From positions 2,018,001 to 2,082,000 of the forward strand of contig CP064984.1 of NCBI GenBank assembly GCA_016699615.1: a DNA stretch of 64,000 nucleotides, read 5' to 3'. Shown here in pieces: positions 19,087 to 29,556 of this stretch (position 1 is the first letter of the stretch; every line of letters begins with the position of its first letter). A program made the translations under genes and the position numbers. The notes beneath the pieces were generated by a model. The model was not told the DNA's origin and ran no database searches. It saw nothing but the letters and a program-made list of their open reading frames with translations. This DNA comes from Sphingobacteriales bacterium. GTDB lineage: Bacteria; Bacteroidota; Bacteroidia; Chitinophagales; JADIYW01.

Positions 19087-19871
19087 ATTTTTATTTTTAA
19101 TAATACAGGACAATGGTCTGAATGTACTATATTCATCAGTATTTTAGCATCTAATATATTCTCTTTCAATCTTTCAGATACATTAATATAATCTATACGC
19201 CAGCCTTTATTTCTACTTCTTGCACCAGCTCTAAAACTCCACCAAGAATATTGGTCTTTTAAATCTTGATGTACTTGCCTAAATGAATCTACAAATCCAG
19301 TATTAAAAAAATCTGTCATCCATTGTCTTTCTTCGGGCAAAAATCCTGATGAGTTTTTATTGCCTTTTGGATCGTGTATATCTATTTCTGTATGGCAAAT
19401 GTTGTAGTCGCCTGCAATAATAATCTTGTCTTTTTCTTTTTTTAAATTGTCCAAATGAACTAGATAATCTGCTAAAAAATTCATTTTTATGGCTTGTCTT
19501 TCTTCTCCACTTGATCCTGATGGGAAATAAGTATTGATGATTGTTATGTCATTGATATCAAATTGAATGTATCTTCCTTCAAAATCATAACTTGGAATGC
19601 CTATGCCTAATTTAGTATTTTGTAACTCTAGATTATTTTTATACACAACACCAACGCCACTATAGCCTTTTTTCTGAGCTGGAAACCACATGTATTTATA
19701 TTCAATTTCATCAAAGTATTCAGTTGGAATAGATAAAATATCAGCTTTTATTTCTTGAAAAAGATAAATATCATAACTTGTTTCTTTTATCCAGTCGATT
19801 AGTCCTTTACTAATTGCAGAACGAATTCCATTCAAATTATAAGAAATAATGTTTAATTCTTTTTGTACCAT
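19083..19871 (-). CDS. xth: Exodeoxyribonuclease III / AP endonuclease
   Basis: 262 residues. Mg-dependent endonuclease/exonuclease/phosphatase fold: IISYNLNGIRSAISKGLIDW (metal Asn), YLFQEIKAD (metal Glu), INTYFPSGS, IAGDYNICHTEIDIHDPK (Asp and Asn active site), GWRIDYINVS and HSDHCPVLL (catalytic His). It cuts at abasic sites in base-excision repair. First gene of a three-gene unit by ATGA coupling and a 2-base gap. Confidence 0.95.
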   Translation of the reverse strand: MVQKELNIISYNLNGIRSAISKGLIDWIKETSYDIYLFQEIKADILSIPTEYFDEIEYKYMWFPAQKKGYSGVGVVYKNNLELQNTKLGIGIPSYDFEGRYIQFDINDITIINTYFPSGSSGEERQAIKMNFLADYLVHLDNLKKEKDKIIIAGDYNICHTEIDIHDPKGNKNSSGFLPEERQWMTDFFNTGFVDSFRQVHQDLKDQYSWWSFRAGARSRNKGWRIDYINVSERLKENILDAKILMNIVHSDHCPVLLKIKI

Positions 19872-19921
19872 ACAACTTTTTATATCAAAATTTCAACTTA
19901 CTATGTATCTTCACAAGATAA

Positions 19922-22390
19922 ATGTTTTCTACAAAAAAAAATATTTTTATTGCTACATTTTTGAGCATTTTGGGTTTTGCTTTGCATGCACAGCAATATA
20001 TTGTAGAAGGTATTGTGCTTGATAAAGCAACAAAAGAGAGAATATTTTATGCTGATGTATATATAAAAGGTACGACAATTGGCACATCTTCTGATGATAC
20101 TGGCTATTTTAAAATAATTTTAGATCAATATTATGATTCAATAGCTGTTTCTTTCTTAGGTTATAATGATAATAGCCAGAAGTTATTAAAACAAACAAGG
20201 CAATATATAAGTTTTGAGTTAGAAACTGCATCAAACGAACTTTTTGAAACAGTAATTTATGCTAATAGAGAATCGATAGAAGATTTTTTACTAAAAAAAA
20301 TTCAGCAATATAAACCTAAGAATGATTTAAGAAGTCTACAGAATTATGCCTACAAAACTTATTCAAAAGTTGAGATTGATATAAAAAATATTTCTGAAAA
20401 AACTCAAGGTAGAAAAGTATTAAAACCATTTGCGTTTATTTTTAATAATATAGATAGCACATCTGAAGAAGAACCATTTTTGCCTATGATGATTGCAGAA
20501 ACTATTTCTGATGTGTACTATTCGAAATCCCAAAATAAGCTTAGAGAAGAAATAATTGCCTCGAAAATATCTGGACTAGAAGATGAAAGTTTTTCTGAGT
20601 TTCTTGGTGCTACAGCTACTCAATATAATATTTATGATAATTCATATAATATTATGAATAAAGAATTTATAAGTCCAATAGCCCCAAATGGAAAAATGTT
20701 TTATGAATATAAAGTAATAGATACAATTTTATTGCAAAATATTATTCATTACAAAATGCAATTTAAGCCAAAAGGAGAAAGTTCTAATACATTTTTTGGC
20801 AGCTTAATAGTTTCAGAACACAATTTTGCTATTAAGCAAATGAATCTAAGTATGGCAAAACATGTGAATATTAATTTTATTAAAAGGATAGAATTAAAAC
20901 AAAATTATGAGTTTGCAAATCAAAAATTTTGGATGCTGAGTGATGATTATATTGCAGTAGAGTTTATGCCATTAGAAAAAAAACCATCATTCATTATAAG
21001 AAGAAATACCACTCACAAAGATTTCCAAATAGAAGAAAGTCATATTGATGCGAAAGTTAAAAGTATGAAAGAAGATGTGGTGTATAATGAAGATCTAAAA
21101 AAGGATAACGCATTTTGGGATAGCACAAGATTTACACCACTCTCAAAAAACGAAGCTGCTGTTTATTATATGATAGATACACTTCAATCATTAAAACCAT
21201 ATAAGACGATATCATATTTCATGAATTTATTGATTAATGGGTATATAAAAGCCGGTCCAGTTTCATTTGGTCCAGTATTTAATGCAATTAGTTACAATCA
21301 ACTCGAAGGTTGGCGATTTAGATTAGGCATGAAGACAAATGATAAACTGAGCAAAAGATTTGTGTTTGAAGGATTTGGTGCATATGGATTAAGAGACAAA
21401 GATTGGAAATACGGATTGTCTGGAGATTTTTTGCTAATGAAATATCCACGACAAGTACTGTCATTATCATATATAAAAGATGTAAGTAAACTAAGAAGAA
21501 CACAAGAAGTAATATCAACAGATAATTTATTAAGTCAAGCGATTTTAAGAAATAGGAATATGAAATTGCTATTAGCAGAAGAAGCAAAAATAAGATATAA
21601 TATTGAATGGAAAAAAGGACAAAGCCAGAGCATCACATTTCAGAATAGAAGAATACATCCCAAATTAGTACCATTTGTATATGCAAAAAATGATAATGAA
21701 ATTCTGAATAACCAAGATATAATAAATACGACAGAAATAATATTGAATACTAGGGTAGCATTTGGCGAGAAATTTCTTTTTAGTAATGAAATATTTAGAA
21801 GTAGTATAAATCGTACATCAATTCCAGTATTGAACTTTGAATACGTAATTGGCATCAAAGATATTTTTAAGAGTCAATATAATTATCAGAAAATCACACT
21901 ATCATTTGCACATCTAATTCCAATAAGACCAATAGGAAAATTAGAAATTAAATTGCAAACAGGAAAAGTATTTGGTAAGGTTCCATTTATTTTGTCTGAA
22001 GTACATGATGGTAATCAGACTTTTGGTTATAATAGCAATGCATTTAATTTAATGAATGATTATGAGTTTTATAGTGACCAATATTTTCAATGGATTTTGA
22101 TACATCATTTTGAAGGATTCTTTTTAAACAAAATTCCAGGCGTTAGAAAATTAAAGTTAAGAGAATATGTAGATTTTAGAGGTGTTTGGGGTAATGCAAA
22201 TGCTGCAAATAGAATTGCAAATTCAGAAAGTGGAATTAAAGAAATAGGAAAAACACCATATCTTGAAATTGGATTTGGCTTAGAAAATGTACTCAAGTTT
22301 TTTAAATTAGGAGCAGCTTGTAGATTAACACACAGAACACCAGATGCACCCAAATGGAGTTTTCTTTTTGGCTTGGATTTTGATTTCTAA
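19922..22390 (+). CDS. DUF5686 outer-membrane protein with carboxypeptidase-regulatory-like domain
   Basis: 822 residues. Signal peptide 1 to about 23 (ALHAQ). Residues 26-105 are a CarboxypepD_reg-like beta-sandwich (IVEGIVLDKATKERIFYADVYIKGTTIGTSSDDTGYF split over two strands) of the kind also seen at the N-terminus of TonB-dependent receptors. The remainder matches the large DUF5686 region, with many alternating strands and a barrel-like C-terminus ending FGLDFDF. No plug domain is seen, so it is not a TonB receptor. Exact function is unknown. It is divergent from xth. Confidence 0.82.
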   Translation: MFSTKKNIFIATFLSILGFALHAQQYIVEGIVLDKATKERIFYADVYIKGTTIGTSSDDTGYFKIILDQYYDSIAVSFLGYNDNSQKLLKQTRQYISFELETASNELFETVIYANRESIEDFLLKKIQQYKPKNDLRSLQNYAYKTYSKVEIDIKNISEKTQGRKVLKPFAFIFNNIDSTSEEEPFLPMMIAETISDVYYSKSQNKLREEIIASKISGLEDESFSEFLGATATQYNIYDNSYNIMNKEFISPIAPNGKMFYEYKVIDTILLQNIIHYKMQFKPKGESSNTFFGSLIVSEHNFAIKQMNLSMAKHVNINFIKRIELKQNYEFANQKFWMLSDDYIAVEFMPLEKKPSFIIRRNTTHKDFQIEESHIDAKVKSMKEDVVYNEDLKKDNAFWDSTRFTPLSKNEAAVYYMIDTLQSLKPYKTISYFMNLLINGYIKAGPVSFGPVFNAISYNQLEGWRFRLGMKTNDKLSKRFVFEGFGAYGLRDKDWKYGLSGDFLLMKYPRQVLSLSYIKDVSKLRRTQEVISTDNLLSQAILRNRNMKLLLAEEAKIRYNIEWKKGQSQSITFQNRRIHPKLVPFVYAKNDNEILNNQDIINTTEIILNTRVAFGEKFLFSNEIFRSSINRTSIPVLNFEYVIGIKDIFKSQYNYQKITLSFAHLIPIRPIGKLEIKLQTGKVFGKVPFILSEVHDGNQTFGYNSNAFNLMNDYEFYSDQYFQWILIHHFEGFFLNKIPGVRKLKLREYVDFRGVWGNANAANRIANSESGIKEIGKTPYLEIGFGLENVLKFFKLGAACRLTHRTPDAPKWSFLFGLDFDF

Positions 22391-22425
22391 TCATTTCATG
22401 TTACTTTTAAACATAAAATATTAAT

Positions 22426-23088
22426 GTGGTAGCAAAATCTTGTATTGAATATGAAATTCCATTATTGTATAATTACCATACTATTGGTGATGCAATAGAT
22501 TGGTGTGAGCAATTCAATAGTAAATATGTATACATTGCAGATGAAAATAAATTATTATTAGGATATGCACCAACCAATCTTTTATATGAATTAAATGATG
22601 AAAATTTATTGTCTAATATAGAGCTACAGGAATTTAACTACGATTGTTTTGAATATTTGCATTTGTTTGAATTTTTAAAGGTTGCATCAAATATTGATAC
22701 TTATATTTTGCCAATAATTGATAAACAAAATATATTACAAGGATTTAGTTCGCCAGAAAAAATATTACAAAACTATCTACAACAGAATCAAATTCTATCA
22801 GAAGGTGGCGTTTTAGTTTTGTCAATAGATCCAAAAGATTATTCATTATCAGAAATTTCAAGAATAATTGAAAATGATGGAGCAAATATTTTAAATGTTT
22901 CTATTGTACATAATGCTCAGACAAATACAATAGAAGCAATAATAAAAATCAATAAAACAGATTTAAAAGCTATAGAAGCTAGTTTTGAACGATATAATTA
23001 TACCATATTACAACTTATTCATCAATCAGAAATAGAAATAGATTTGCAAAATAGGATAGATAATCTTATGAAATATTTACAGGTATAG
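22426..23088 (+). CDS. CBS-domain protein
   Basis: 220 residues starting at GTG (22426); no in-frame ATG lies nearby. The first about 125 residues look like a pair of CBS motifs (TIGDAIDWCEQFNSKYVYIADENKLLLGYAP, then a second half with LPIIDKQNILQGFSSP). The last about 80 form an ACT-like regulatory fold (GGVLVLSIDPKDYSLSEISRIIENDGANI). CBS/ACT proteins sense nucleotides or amino acids; the ligand is unknown. The stop abuts the start of the next gene. Confidence 0.7.
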   Translation: MVAKSCIEYEIPLLYNYHTIGDAIDWCEQFNSKYVYIADENKLLLGYAPTNLLYELNDENLLSNIELQEFNYDCFEYLHLFEFLKVASNIDTYILPIIDKQNILQGFSSPEKILQNYLQQNQILSEGGVLVLSIDPKDYSLSEISRIIENDGANILNVSIVHNAQTNTIEAIIKINKTDLKAIEASFERYNYTILQLIHQSEIEIDLQNRIDNLMKYLQV

Positions 23089-24467
23089 ATGGATAAACTA
23101 TTTACACATTTGCAATCAAAATGGATTCAGGATATACTATTCATGAATGATATATATCTTGGAATTCCATTTCTTATTATTGTACATTTTATTTTAAAAA
23201 ATCGAATAAAAAAATCGAATTCTGAAATACATAAAAAGTACTTAATGAGTGCTTGGTATGTAAGAGTATTTGGCGCAATCATGTCAGCATTAATGTACCA
23301 ATATTATTATGGTGGTGGAGATACCACATCATATTTTAAGCTAGTGCTGACATTACAAAAAAGTATGTTTAGTGATTTTTCTAATTTTATTAGTGTATTT
23401 ACAACTCCAGAGGACTCAAAAGATTACTTTAATATTATATATTCTATATTTGGAGGTTATTACACTTATTTTGCTGAAGAAGGTACGCGTAGTGTAATAC
23501 TAATTTCATATTTCCTTAGTTTTTTTGCAGTTAATACATATATTATTATTTCTTTTTGTTTCTCAATGTTTGCTTTGTATGGATGTTGGAAAATATTTGA
23601 ATTATTTTATGAGTTGTATCCTCATTTAGAAAAAGAACTTGCAATAGCATGTTTGTATGTGCCATCAGTATTCTTTTGGGGAACTGGATTGATGAAAGAC
23701 CCACTTTGCTTGGGTGCGCTTGGTGTGCTACATTATTCTGTTTATCAAATTTTTCATAAAAGAAAAAATATATTTAAAAATGTAGTATTAATAATGTTAT
23801 CTGTCTATATGATAAAAACTATTAAGGTGTATATTATATTAGCATTTGCACCAGCAATTGCAGTTTGGTTGTTTGCAAGGTATTCTGCAACAATACAAAA
23901 TAAGTTTGTAAAAGTTGTGTCATTCCCAATATTAGTTGCTATTGGTCTTGGTTTTGGTGTGTTAATACTTAGTCAAATGGCGCAGTAGCCAATAGGTATA
24001 GTTTTGAGAATATGATGCGTACAGCGCAAGATACTCAAAACTGGTTAGTATATTCATCACAACAGCAAGGAGGCTCTTTTTATACTTTAGGAGATATAGA
24101 ATATAGTGCGTTTGGTTTGCTAAAGGTTTTTCCTAAAGCTGTTAATGTATCTTTATTTCGGCCATATATTTGGGAAGCATTAAAGCCAACTCTGTTTTTA
24201 GCAGCAATTGAGGCAATAGTTACATTGTATCTTACAGTTATTTTATTTTTTAAATTCAGATTCAATATATTTAAGTTGTTTTCAAAAATAATTGGCAATA
24301 CAGATATTCTTTTTTGTATAATATTCTCAATTATATTTGCATTTGCGGTAGGATTTACTTCTTTTAATTTTGGAGCGTTAGCTAGATATAAGCTTCCACT
24401 TATTCCATATTATTTTATAGGATTAGCTTTGTTATTCGATAGCATAAAACCAAAGAAAATACTATAA
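23089..24467 (+). CDS. Polytopic membrane protein, possible surface-polysaccharide polymerase/ligase, frameshifted
   Basis: Two frames (23089-23988 and about 23985-24467) join into one protein of about 459 residues if one base is restored near 23982-23986 (reading MA[x]VANRYSFENMM). It has about ten hydrophobic helices. The motif YYGGGDTTSYF near residue 70 and VFFWGTGLMKDPL near 200 recur in Bacteroidota membrane proteins linked to exopolysaccharide loci. It abuts the CBS gene and precedes ugd-uxs, which supports a role in glycan assembly (inference). No glycosyltransferase signature is clear, so the catalytic role is left open. Confidence 0.55.
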
Positions 24468-24473
24468 TATTTT

Positions 24474-24481
24474 TATCTTTG
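24474..24481 (+). promoter_or_regulatory. -7 promoter element (TATCTTTG) for ugd-uxs
   Basis: TATCTTTG, 15 bases before the ugd ATG, matches the TAnnTTTG element. Confidence 0.55.
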
Positions 24482-24496
24482 TAAAAAAACAATATA

Positions 24497-25834
24497 ATGA
24501 AAATAGCAGTTGTAGGTACAGGTTATGTTGGGTTGGTTTCTGGGACATGTTTGTCTGAAACAGGCAATCATGTGATATGCGTAGATATTGACCAACGAAA
24601 AGTAGAAAAACTACAAAATGGAGAAATAACAATCTATGAACCAGGACTAGATAATTTGTTTCATAGAAATATCAAAGAAGGAAGACTTAAGTTTACCACA
24701 AATCTTCAAGAGGCAATAGAGAATGCAGTTTTAATTTTTCTTGCATTGCCAACGCCACCAGGCGAAGATGGCTCAGCAGATTTGTCATATGTGCTTGGTG
24801 TAGCCGAGCAACTTGGTAAGATGATAAAAGACTATAAAGTTATTATTAATAAAAGTACAGTGCCTGTTGGTACAGCAGATAAAGTAAGAGCAGCTGTGTT
24901 AAAAAATGCAACTTGTGAATTCGATGTGATATCAAACCCAGAATTTTTAAGAGAAGGTGTAGCAGTAGATGATTTTATGAAGCCAGATAGGGTAGTGATT
25001 GGAACAAGTTCTGAAAGAGCAAAAAAACTAATGGAAGAATTGTATAAGCCATTTGTAAGACAAGGAAATCCAATTATTTTTATGGATGAAAAAAGTTCTG
25101 AGTTAACTAAATATGCCGCAAATTCTTACTTAGCAACAAGAATATCGTTTATGAATGAACTTTCATTACTAGCAGAAAAACTAGGCGCAGATATAGATAA
25201 TGTGAGAATTGGTATGGGAAGTGATAATAGAATTGGGAAAAGATTTTTGTTTCCAGGAATTGGATATGGCGGAAGTTGTTTTCCAAAAGATGTTCAGGCA
25301 TTAGTAAAAACTGCTGAAGAAAATCAATATCAATTTAGAATATTAAATGCTGTGACAACAGTAAATGAGAAACAAAAGCATGTGTTGTCAGAGAAAATAT
25401 TTAACTATTATGGAACTGATCTAAGTAATGTAAAGATTGCAATTTGGGGACTTGCATTCAAACCCAATACTGACGATATTAGAGAAGCTCCAGCATTATA
25501 CATTATACAAGATTTATTAGAGGCAGGCGCAAAAATTGTAGCATACGACCCAGAAGCAACATTAAATGTAAAAGCATACTTCGGTAAAGTAGTTACAAAA
25601 AATATTGACAATTTATCTTTTGTTGAGAAAAATATGGATGCATTAGAAAATGCTGATGCATTAGCAATTCTTACAGAATGGTCTGAGTTTAGAGGTGCTG
25701 ATTTAAGTGAAATTAAAAGTAATTTGAAACAACCTGTTATTTTTGACGGAAGAAATATATATGATTTGGAAGTATTGGAACAAGCAGGATTTTATTACAA
25801 CAGTATTGGTAGAAAAACAATTAACAAAATATAA
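24497..25834 (+). CDS. ugd: UDP-glucose 6-dehydrogenase
   Basis: 445 residues. NAD-binding GTGYVGLVSG at residues 7-16; FLALPTPPGEDGSADLSYV; NKSTVPVGTA; SNPEFLREGVAVDDFMKPDRVVIG; catalytic Cys261 in GYGGSCFPKD; and AFKPNTDDIREAPA. It oxidises UDP-glucose to UDP-glucuronate in two NAD-dependent steps. The uxs start follows the stop directly, so substrate passes from one product to the next in the same transcript. Confidence 0.97.
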   Translation: MKIAVVGTGYVGLVSGTCLSETGNHVICVDIDQRKVEKLQNGEITIYEPGLDNLFHRNIKEGRLKFTTNLQEAIENAVLIFLALPTPPGEDGSADLSYVLGVAEQLGKMIKDYKVIINKSTVPVGTADKVRAAVLKNATCEFDVISNPEFLREGVAVDDFMKPDRVVIGTSSERAKKLMEELYKPFVRQGNPIIFMDEKSSELTKYAANSYLATRISFMNELSLLAEKLGADIDNVRIGMGSDNRIGKRFLFPGIGYGGSCFPKDVQALVKTAEENQYQFRILNAVTTVNEKQKHVLSEKIFNYYGTDLSNVKIAIWGLAFKPNTDDIREAPALYIIQDLLEAGAKIVAYDPEATLNVKAYFGKVVTKNIDNLSFVEKNMDALENADALAILTEWSEFRGADLSEIKSNLKQPVIFDGRNIYDLEVLEQAGFYYNSIGRKTINKI

Positions 25835-26773
25835 ATGAAGAGAATATTAATTACAGGTGCAGCAGGATTCTTAGGTTCGCATTTATCAGATAGATTTATA
25901 AAAGAAGGCTATCATGTGATAGCAATGGATAATTTAAGCACAGGAAATATAAATAATATTGAACATCTGTTTCCAAATAAAAATTTTGAATATTATCATC
26001 ATGATGTAACAAAGTTTGTACATATCTCAGGAAAATTAGATTATATACTGCATTTTGCATCACCAGCATCTCCAATTGATTATTTAAAAATGCCTATCCA
26101 AACATTAAAAGTTGGAGCAATGGGTACATATAATTTATTAGGTTTAGCAAAAGAAAAAAATGCAAGAATCTTAGTTGCTTCAACATCAGAAGTATATGGT
26201 GATCCAGAAATACATCCGCAAACTGAAGAGTATTGGGGTAATGTAAATCCTGTTGGACCACGTGGTGTGTATGATGAGGCTAAAAGATACATGGAAGCAA
26301 TCACAATGGCGTATCATAATTTTCATCAAGTAGATACAAGAATAATTAGAATATTTAATACTTATGGTCCACGCATGCGTTTAGATGATGGACGTGCATT
26401 GCCACAGTTTATGGCTCAAGCATTAAGAGGCGAAGATATTACAGTTTTTGGCGATGGCTCACAAACTCGTTCTTTTTGTTATGTTGATGATTTAGTAGAA
26501 GGTATTTATAGATTGTTATTGTCAGATTATCATCTTCCTGTAAATATTGGTAATCCTGATGAAATAAGTTTATTAGACTTTGCTAAAGAAATTCAAGCAT
26601 TAACCAATACATCATCTAAAATTATTTTCAAAGAATTACCAAAAGATGATCCAAAACAAAGACAACCTAATATTACAAAAGCAAAAGAAATATTAGGATG
26701 GCAACCTAAAGTTGATAGAAGCGAAGGTTTGAAAATTACATTAGAGTACTTTAAAAACAAAGTAACCTATTAA
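25835..26773 (+). CDS. uxs: UDP-glucuronate decarboxylase (UDP-xylose synthase)
   Basis: 312 residues, short-chain dehydrogenase fold. GAAGFLGSHL binds NAD near residue 7; Tyr146 and Lys150 of VYDEAKRY are the catalytic pair; HDVTKF, LASTSEVYGDP, GPRMRLDDGRALPQF and GDGSQTRSFCYVDDLVEG are typical of UXS. It converts UDP-glucuronate to UDP-xylose. It follows ugd with no gap and ends at a bidirectional terminator. Confidence 0.95.
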   Translation: MKRILITGAAGFLGSHLSDRFIKEGYHVIAMDNLSTGNINNIEHLFPNKNFEYYHHDVTKFVHISGKLDYILHFASPASPIDYLKMPIQTLKVGAMGTYNLLGLAKEKNARILVASTSEVYGDPEIHPQTEEYWGNVNPVGPRGVYDEAKRYMEAITMAYHNFHQVDTRIIRIFNTYGPRMRLDDGRALPQFMAQALRGEDITVFGDGSQTRSFCYVDDLVEGIYRLLLSDYHLPVNIGNPDEISLLDFAKEIQALTNTSSKIIFKELPKDDPKQRQPNITKAKEILGWQPKVDRSEGLKITLEYFKNKVTY

Positions 26774-26784
26774 TTAAAATAAAA

Positions 26785-26813
26785 AAGCCATTGCAATTTT
26801 GAAACAATGGCTT
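26785..26813. terminator. Bidirectional terminator between uxs and the converging lipoprotein gene
   Basis: AAGCCATTG - 11-base loop - CAATGGCTT, with an A-run before and Ts after, lies between two convergent genes. Confidence 0.82.
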
Positions 26814-26837
26814 TCTATAAAATTTGATTATATTATT

Positions 26838-27337
26838 CTATAATATATCTATCTGTCCGTTTGTAATTACTACAGAATCGGTTTGCAAAAGATTGTATAA
26901 TACACCAGAAAAAGTACCTTCTACAAGTCTCATATTATCTGATGCACTACCAGCAATACTTGTGATGGTAAATGTAAGATGAGATTTTGCTGTACTTAAT
27001 GAGCTGTATAATGCATCACCATCTTCCCATTGTGCAAAATTTAATGCTCCACCTATTCCAACTATATTGTAAGTTCCTGTTCCAGAAATTGCATCATAAT
27101 TGATAGAAAAATCTTTTGTGCTAATGCAAGATCTAACTGAAATCTAGTCTCATTTCTTATATGAGCATCTGCTTCTTCTACATCAGTTCCGCCTGTGGTA
27201 ACTGAATAGGAAACTCCATCTACATTGCATGAAATTTGTTGTTTTGTAGCAGTTGAATCAGAGTCATCTTTATTGCAAGAAATAAAAAATATTGCAGCGC
27301 AAATAATAAATGTCAGATTTAAAAATATTGATTTCAT
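26838..27337 (-). CDS. Small lipoprotein, frameshifted
   Basis: A lipoprotein signal (residues 1-21: IICAAIFFISC, Cys21) is followed by SCNVDGVSYS, typical of small secreted Bacteroidota lipoproteins with an immunoglobulin-like fold. The frame is lost near 27120-27135. Reading on in the next frame gives STKDFSINYDAISGTGTYNI, then a coherent domain ending TNGQIDIL with a stop at 26838-26840. The repaired protein is about 166 residues. The function is unknown. A one-base deletion explains the break. Confidence 0.65.
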
Positions 27338-27366
27338 AGTTTTTGATTTTTAAATATTTTATATAA

Positions 27367-27930
27367 TTATTGTGCAGTTAATAATGCTTTTTTCAAGTTT
27401 GCATCAATTGGATTGTCGCCTAACCAAATACCAAATAATGCTTTTTTAAAATCTTCGCCTTCTACAGTTGTAACAATTTTATTGTTTTTAGATGTTTTTA
27501 CACCAACACCAGGTACATAATCTAAGATAAATACGTCACCTTCTTTTATATCTTCAGTAGAAAAAGCTGCGATAAAAGCATCTATTTTCCCTTTTAGTGG
27601 AGCAGTATTTCCATTCATAGATTTTTCAAAACCTTCTCTTATAGCTTCAGACATGTTACCACTGTTCACTACAGAAGATGTAATTTGTAGTCTGATAATT
27701 ACTTCTTCATTTTTGTTGAGTATTGCTTTTGCGTCTTTTGTTTTTGCATTTGTATATAAGCCTAATACATATACTTTAAATACAGCTTTTTTTCTGATTC
27801 CAGCACCATTTAGTACTAGTTCGGATTTTGTTCCTTTAAATTTGTTTGGTAGTGTAACTCCATTTACAACTTGTTGTGCAAATGTTTGTAATGATGCAAT
27901 AATTGCAATTAAAAAGAGTACTTTTTTCAT
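27367..27930 (-). CDS. Chalcone-isomerase-like secreted protein
   Basis: 187 residues with a signal peptide (1-18, ending TFAQ). GVTLPNKFKGTKSELVLNGAGIRKKAVFKVYVLGLY is the start of the chalcone-isomerase-like fold. IREGFEKSM, FILDYVPGVGV and KALFGIWLGDNPID follow, the last being the typical end motif. Bacterial members are periplasmic, probably lipid-binding, and not flavonoid enzymes. It lies 29 bases upstream of the lipoprotein gene on the same strand. Confidence 0.85.
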   Translation of the reverse strand: MKKVLFLIAIIASLQTFAQQVVNGVTLPNKFKGTKSELVLNGAGIRKKAVFKVYVLGLYTNAKTKDAKAILNKNEEVIIRLQITSSVVNSGNMSEAIREGFEKSMNGNTAPLKGKIDAFIAAFSTEDIKEGDVFILDYVPGVGVKTSKNNKIVTTVEGEDFKKALFGIWLGDNPIDANLKKALLTAQ

Positions 27931-28006
27931 TTTGAATATTTTTTGTGTTAAGTAAATTTAGACAATATTTTAAATAAATGTCTAAAAATATTAAACAAAA
28001 ACTATG

Positions 28007-29556
28007 CTACTTTTTAATTTTTGCGGGTTTCTTAAAGTTAAATTGAGTAGTAATGCCAATTTGGAAAGACTTAGGTGTATTCTTTTTTAATGCAGTACCA
28101 AATCCTAGTCTAGAACCAACTGTCATATAAAAGTTTTTTGTCATAAATAAGTCAAAATCAACGCCACCATACAATCCAAATTCTCCTTTGTTGTATGCAG
28201 ATTTGAAATCTTCTTTTTTATCATTGATTGTCGTTTTTTACTCAATAATAAATTGACTTGTGGTCCGAATAAGAAATTTACAATTACTGGTTTTGAATTA
28301 TAGTTGTTGATGAAGTTGATTTTATATTTTACCATCAATGGTGCTCTTAAATATACCAAATCTAATTCTTTATTGACTTTCTGATTGTTGCTTGTAGTTT
28401 CTGTATATTTTTGTACTTGTTCGTTGTATGCAATCTCAGTTTGAATGCCCCATCTTGATGTATAATCAAAACCCAAATTAACACCAAAAGATTTTCCAAA
28501 ATCTACTTTGTATTTTATTTGGTTGTTGTTTGATTCTTTATTTGAGTTTTTTGAGGTAAGCCAGTTGTTGTGTATACTTAACAAAACACCAGCATGGAAT
28601 CCTTTTGTAACATCGACACCAGCAAATTCTTTTAGGTTTTTTAATTGTTTTTCTTTTTGTTTTTCGTATTCAGTTAGTGCGGCACCTTCATCAAGCGAAA
28701 AGTCTTTTTCTGGATAGAATGATTGTAGAATTTCTGCAGTAGTTTGTCTTGGTGTATTAATATTTGATGCTGGAATAACATCAATTGAAGCTATTAGATT
28801 TTCAGCATTTTGTTTGTTTAAATTATTTTCATAAGCTTGCATTGTTGAATTCAATACATCATCTTGAGTAATGTTATCCAAGTTTGCATTGTTTTCTGTA
28901 ACAGTGTTCTTGTTTTTTACTTGTTTATTAGTTTTATTTGAATCATAATTTGTTGCAACAGCATCAGACTTGGTATTATTGATTTTTCCCTTCTGTTTTT
29001 TTGTCTTGTTATTGCTAGCTAAGTATTCAGTGTTGATATTGTTGTTTGAATTAGATGCTTTTTCAGTACTAATTGTTTGTGGTGTTTTGTATTGGTTAGT
29101 TGTTTTTTCTTTTTTAGCTGTAATATATTTCGATTTGTCATTCAACTCATTTGATTGAGTATTGTTTTTGTTTTTAGTATTTATGACTGAAAGTTGATTG
29201 TTGTTATTATTAGTTTTATTAGAAATAATTTTTGCTGAAGATTGGTTGTCTAATTGTGTTTTATTTTGAATGTTATTGCTATTATTATCTTTTTTTTCTG
29301 TTGAAGCAAGATTTTTTCTTTCAATTGTAGACTTCTCAAATTTTAAGATGTTATCTCTCAAAAAGCTTTCATATACGAATACACTTCCTGTTGAACTTGA
29401 GATAAATAATAACAACAGTAATAAATATTTGTATTTATTCTTCGGAGATGCTTGCTTTGGTAATTGCGCTTCAATCTTATTCCACAAATCTGGTGGCGGA
29501 GCAACCTCAGCATCTTCTAGCTTCTTTCTTAATATGTCGTCTAATTTATTTGGCAA
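28007..29556 (-). CDS. Envelope-spanning protein: sigma-partner N-terminus, linker and outer-membrane beta-barrel; frameshifted
   Basis: Cytoplasmic start MPNKLDDILRKKLEDAEVAP with the PPPDLWNKIEAQLP motif seen in proteins paired with ECF sigma factors. One transmembrane helix lies at about 43-60 (LLLLLLFISSSTGSVFVY), then about 200 residues of Asn/Lys/Thr-rich disordered linker, then a PorT-like barrel domain from about 310 (FHAGVLLSIHN). The frame breaks near 28235 in an A-run. Adding one A continues as SKKTTINDKKEDF and a barrel end ...TQFNFKKPAKIKK, stop at 28007. The layout could carry a signal from outer membrane to sigma factor (inference). It overlaps the sigma gene by 11 bases. Confidence 0.65.
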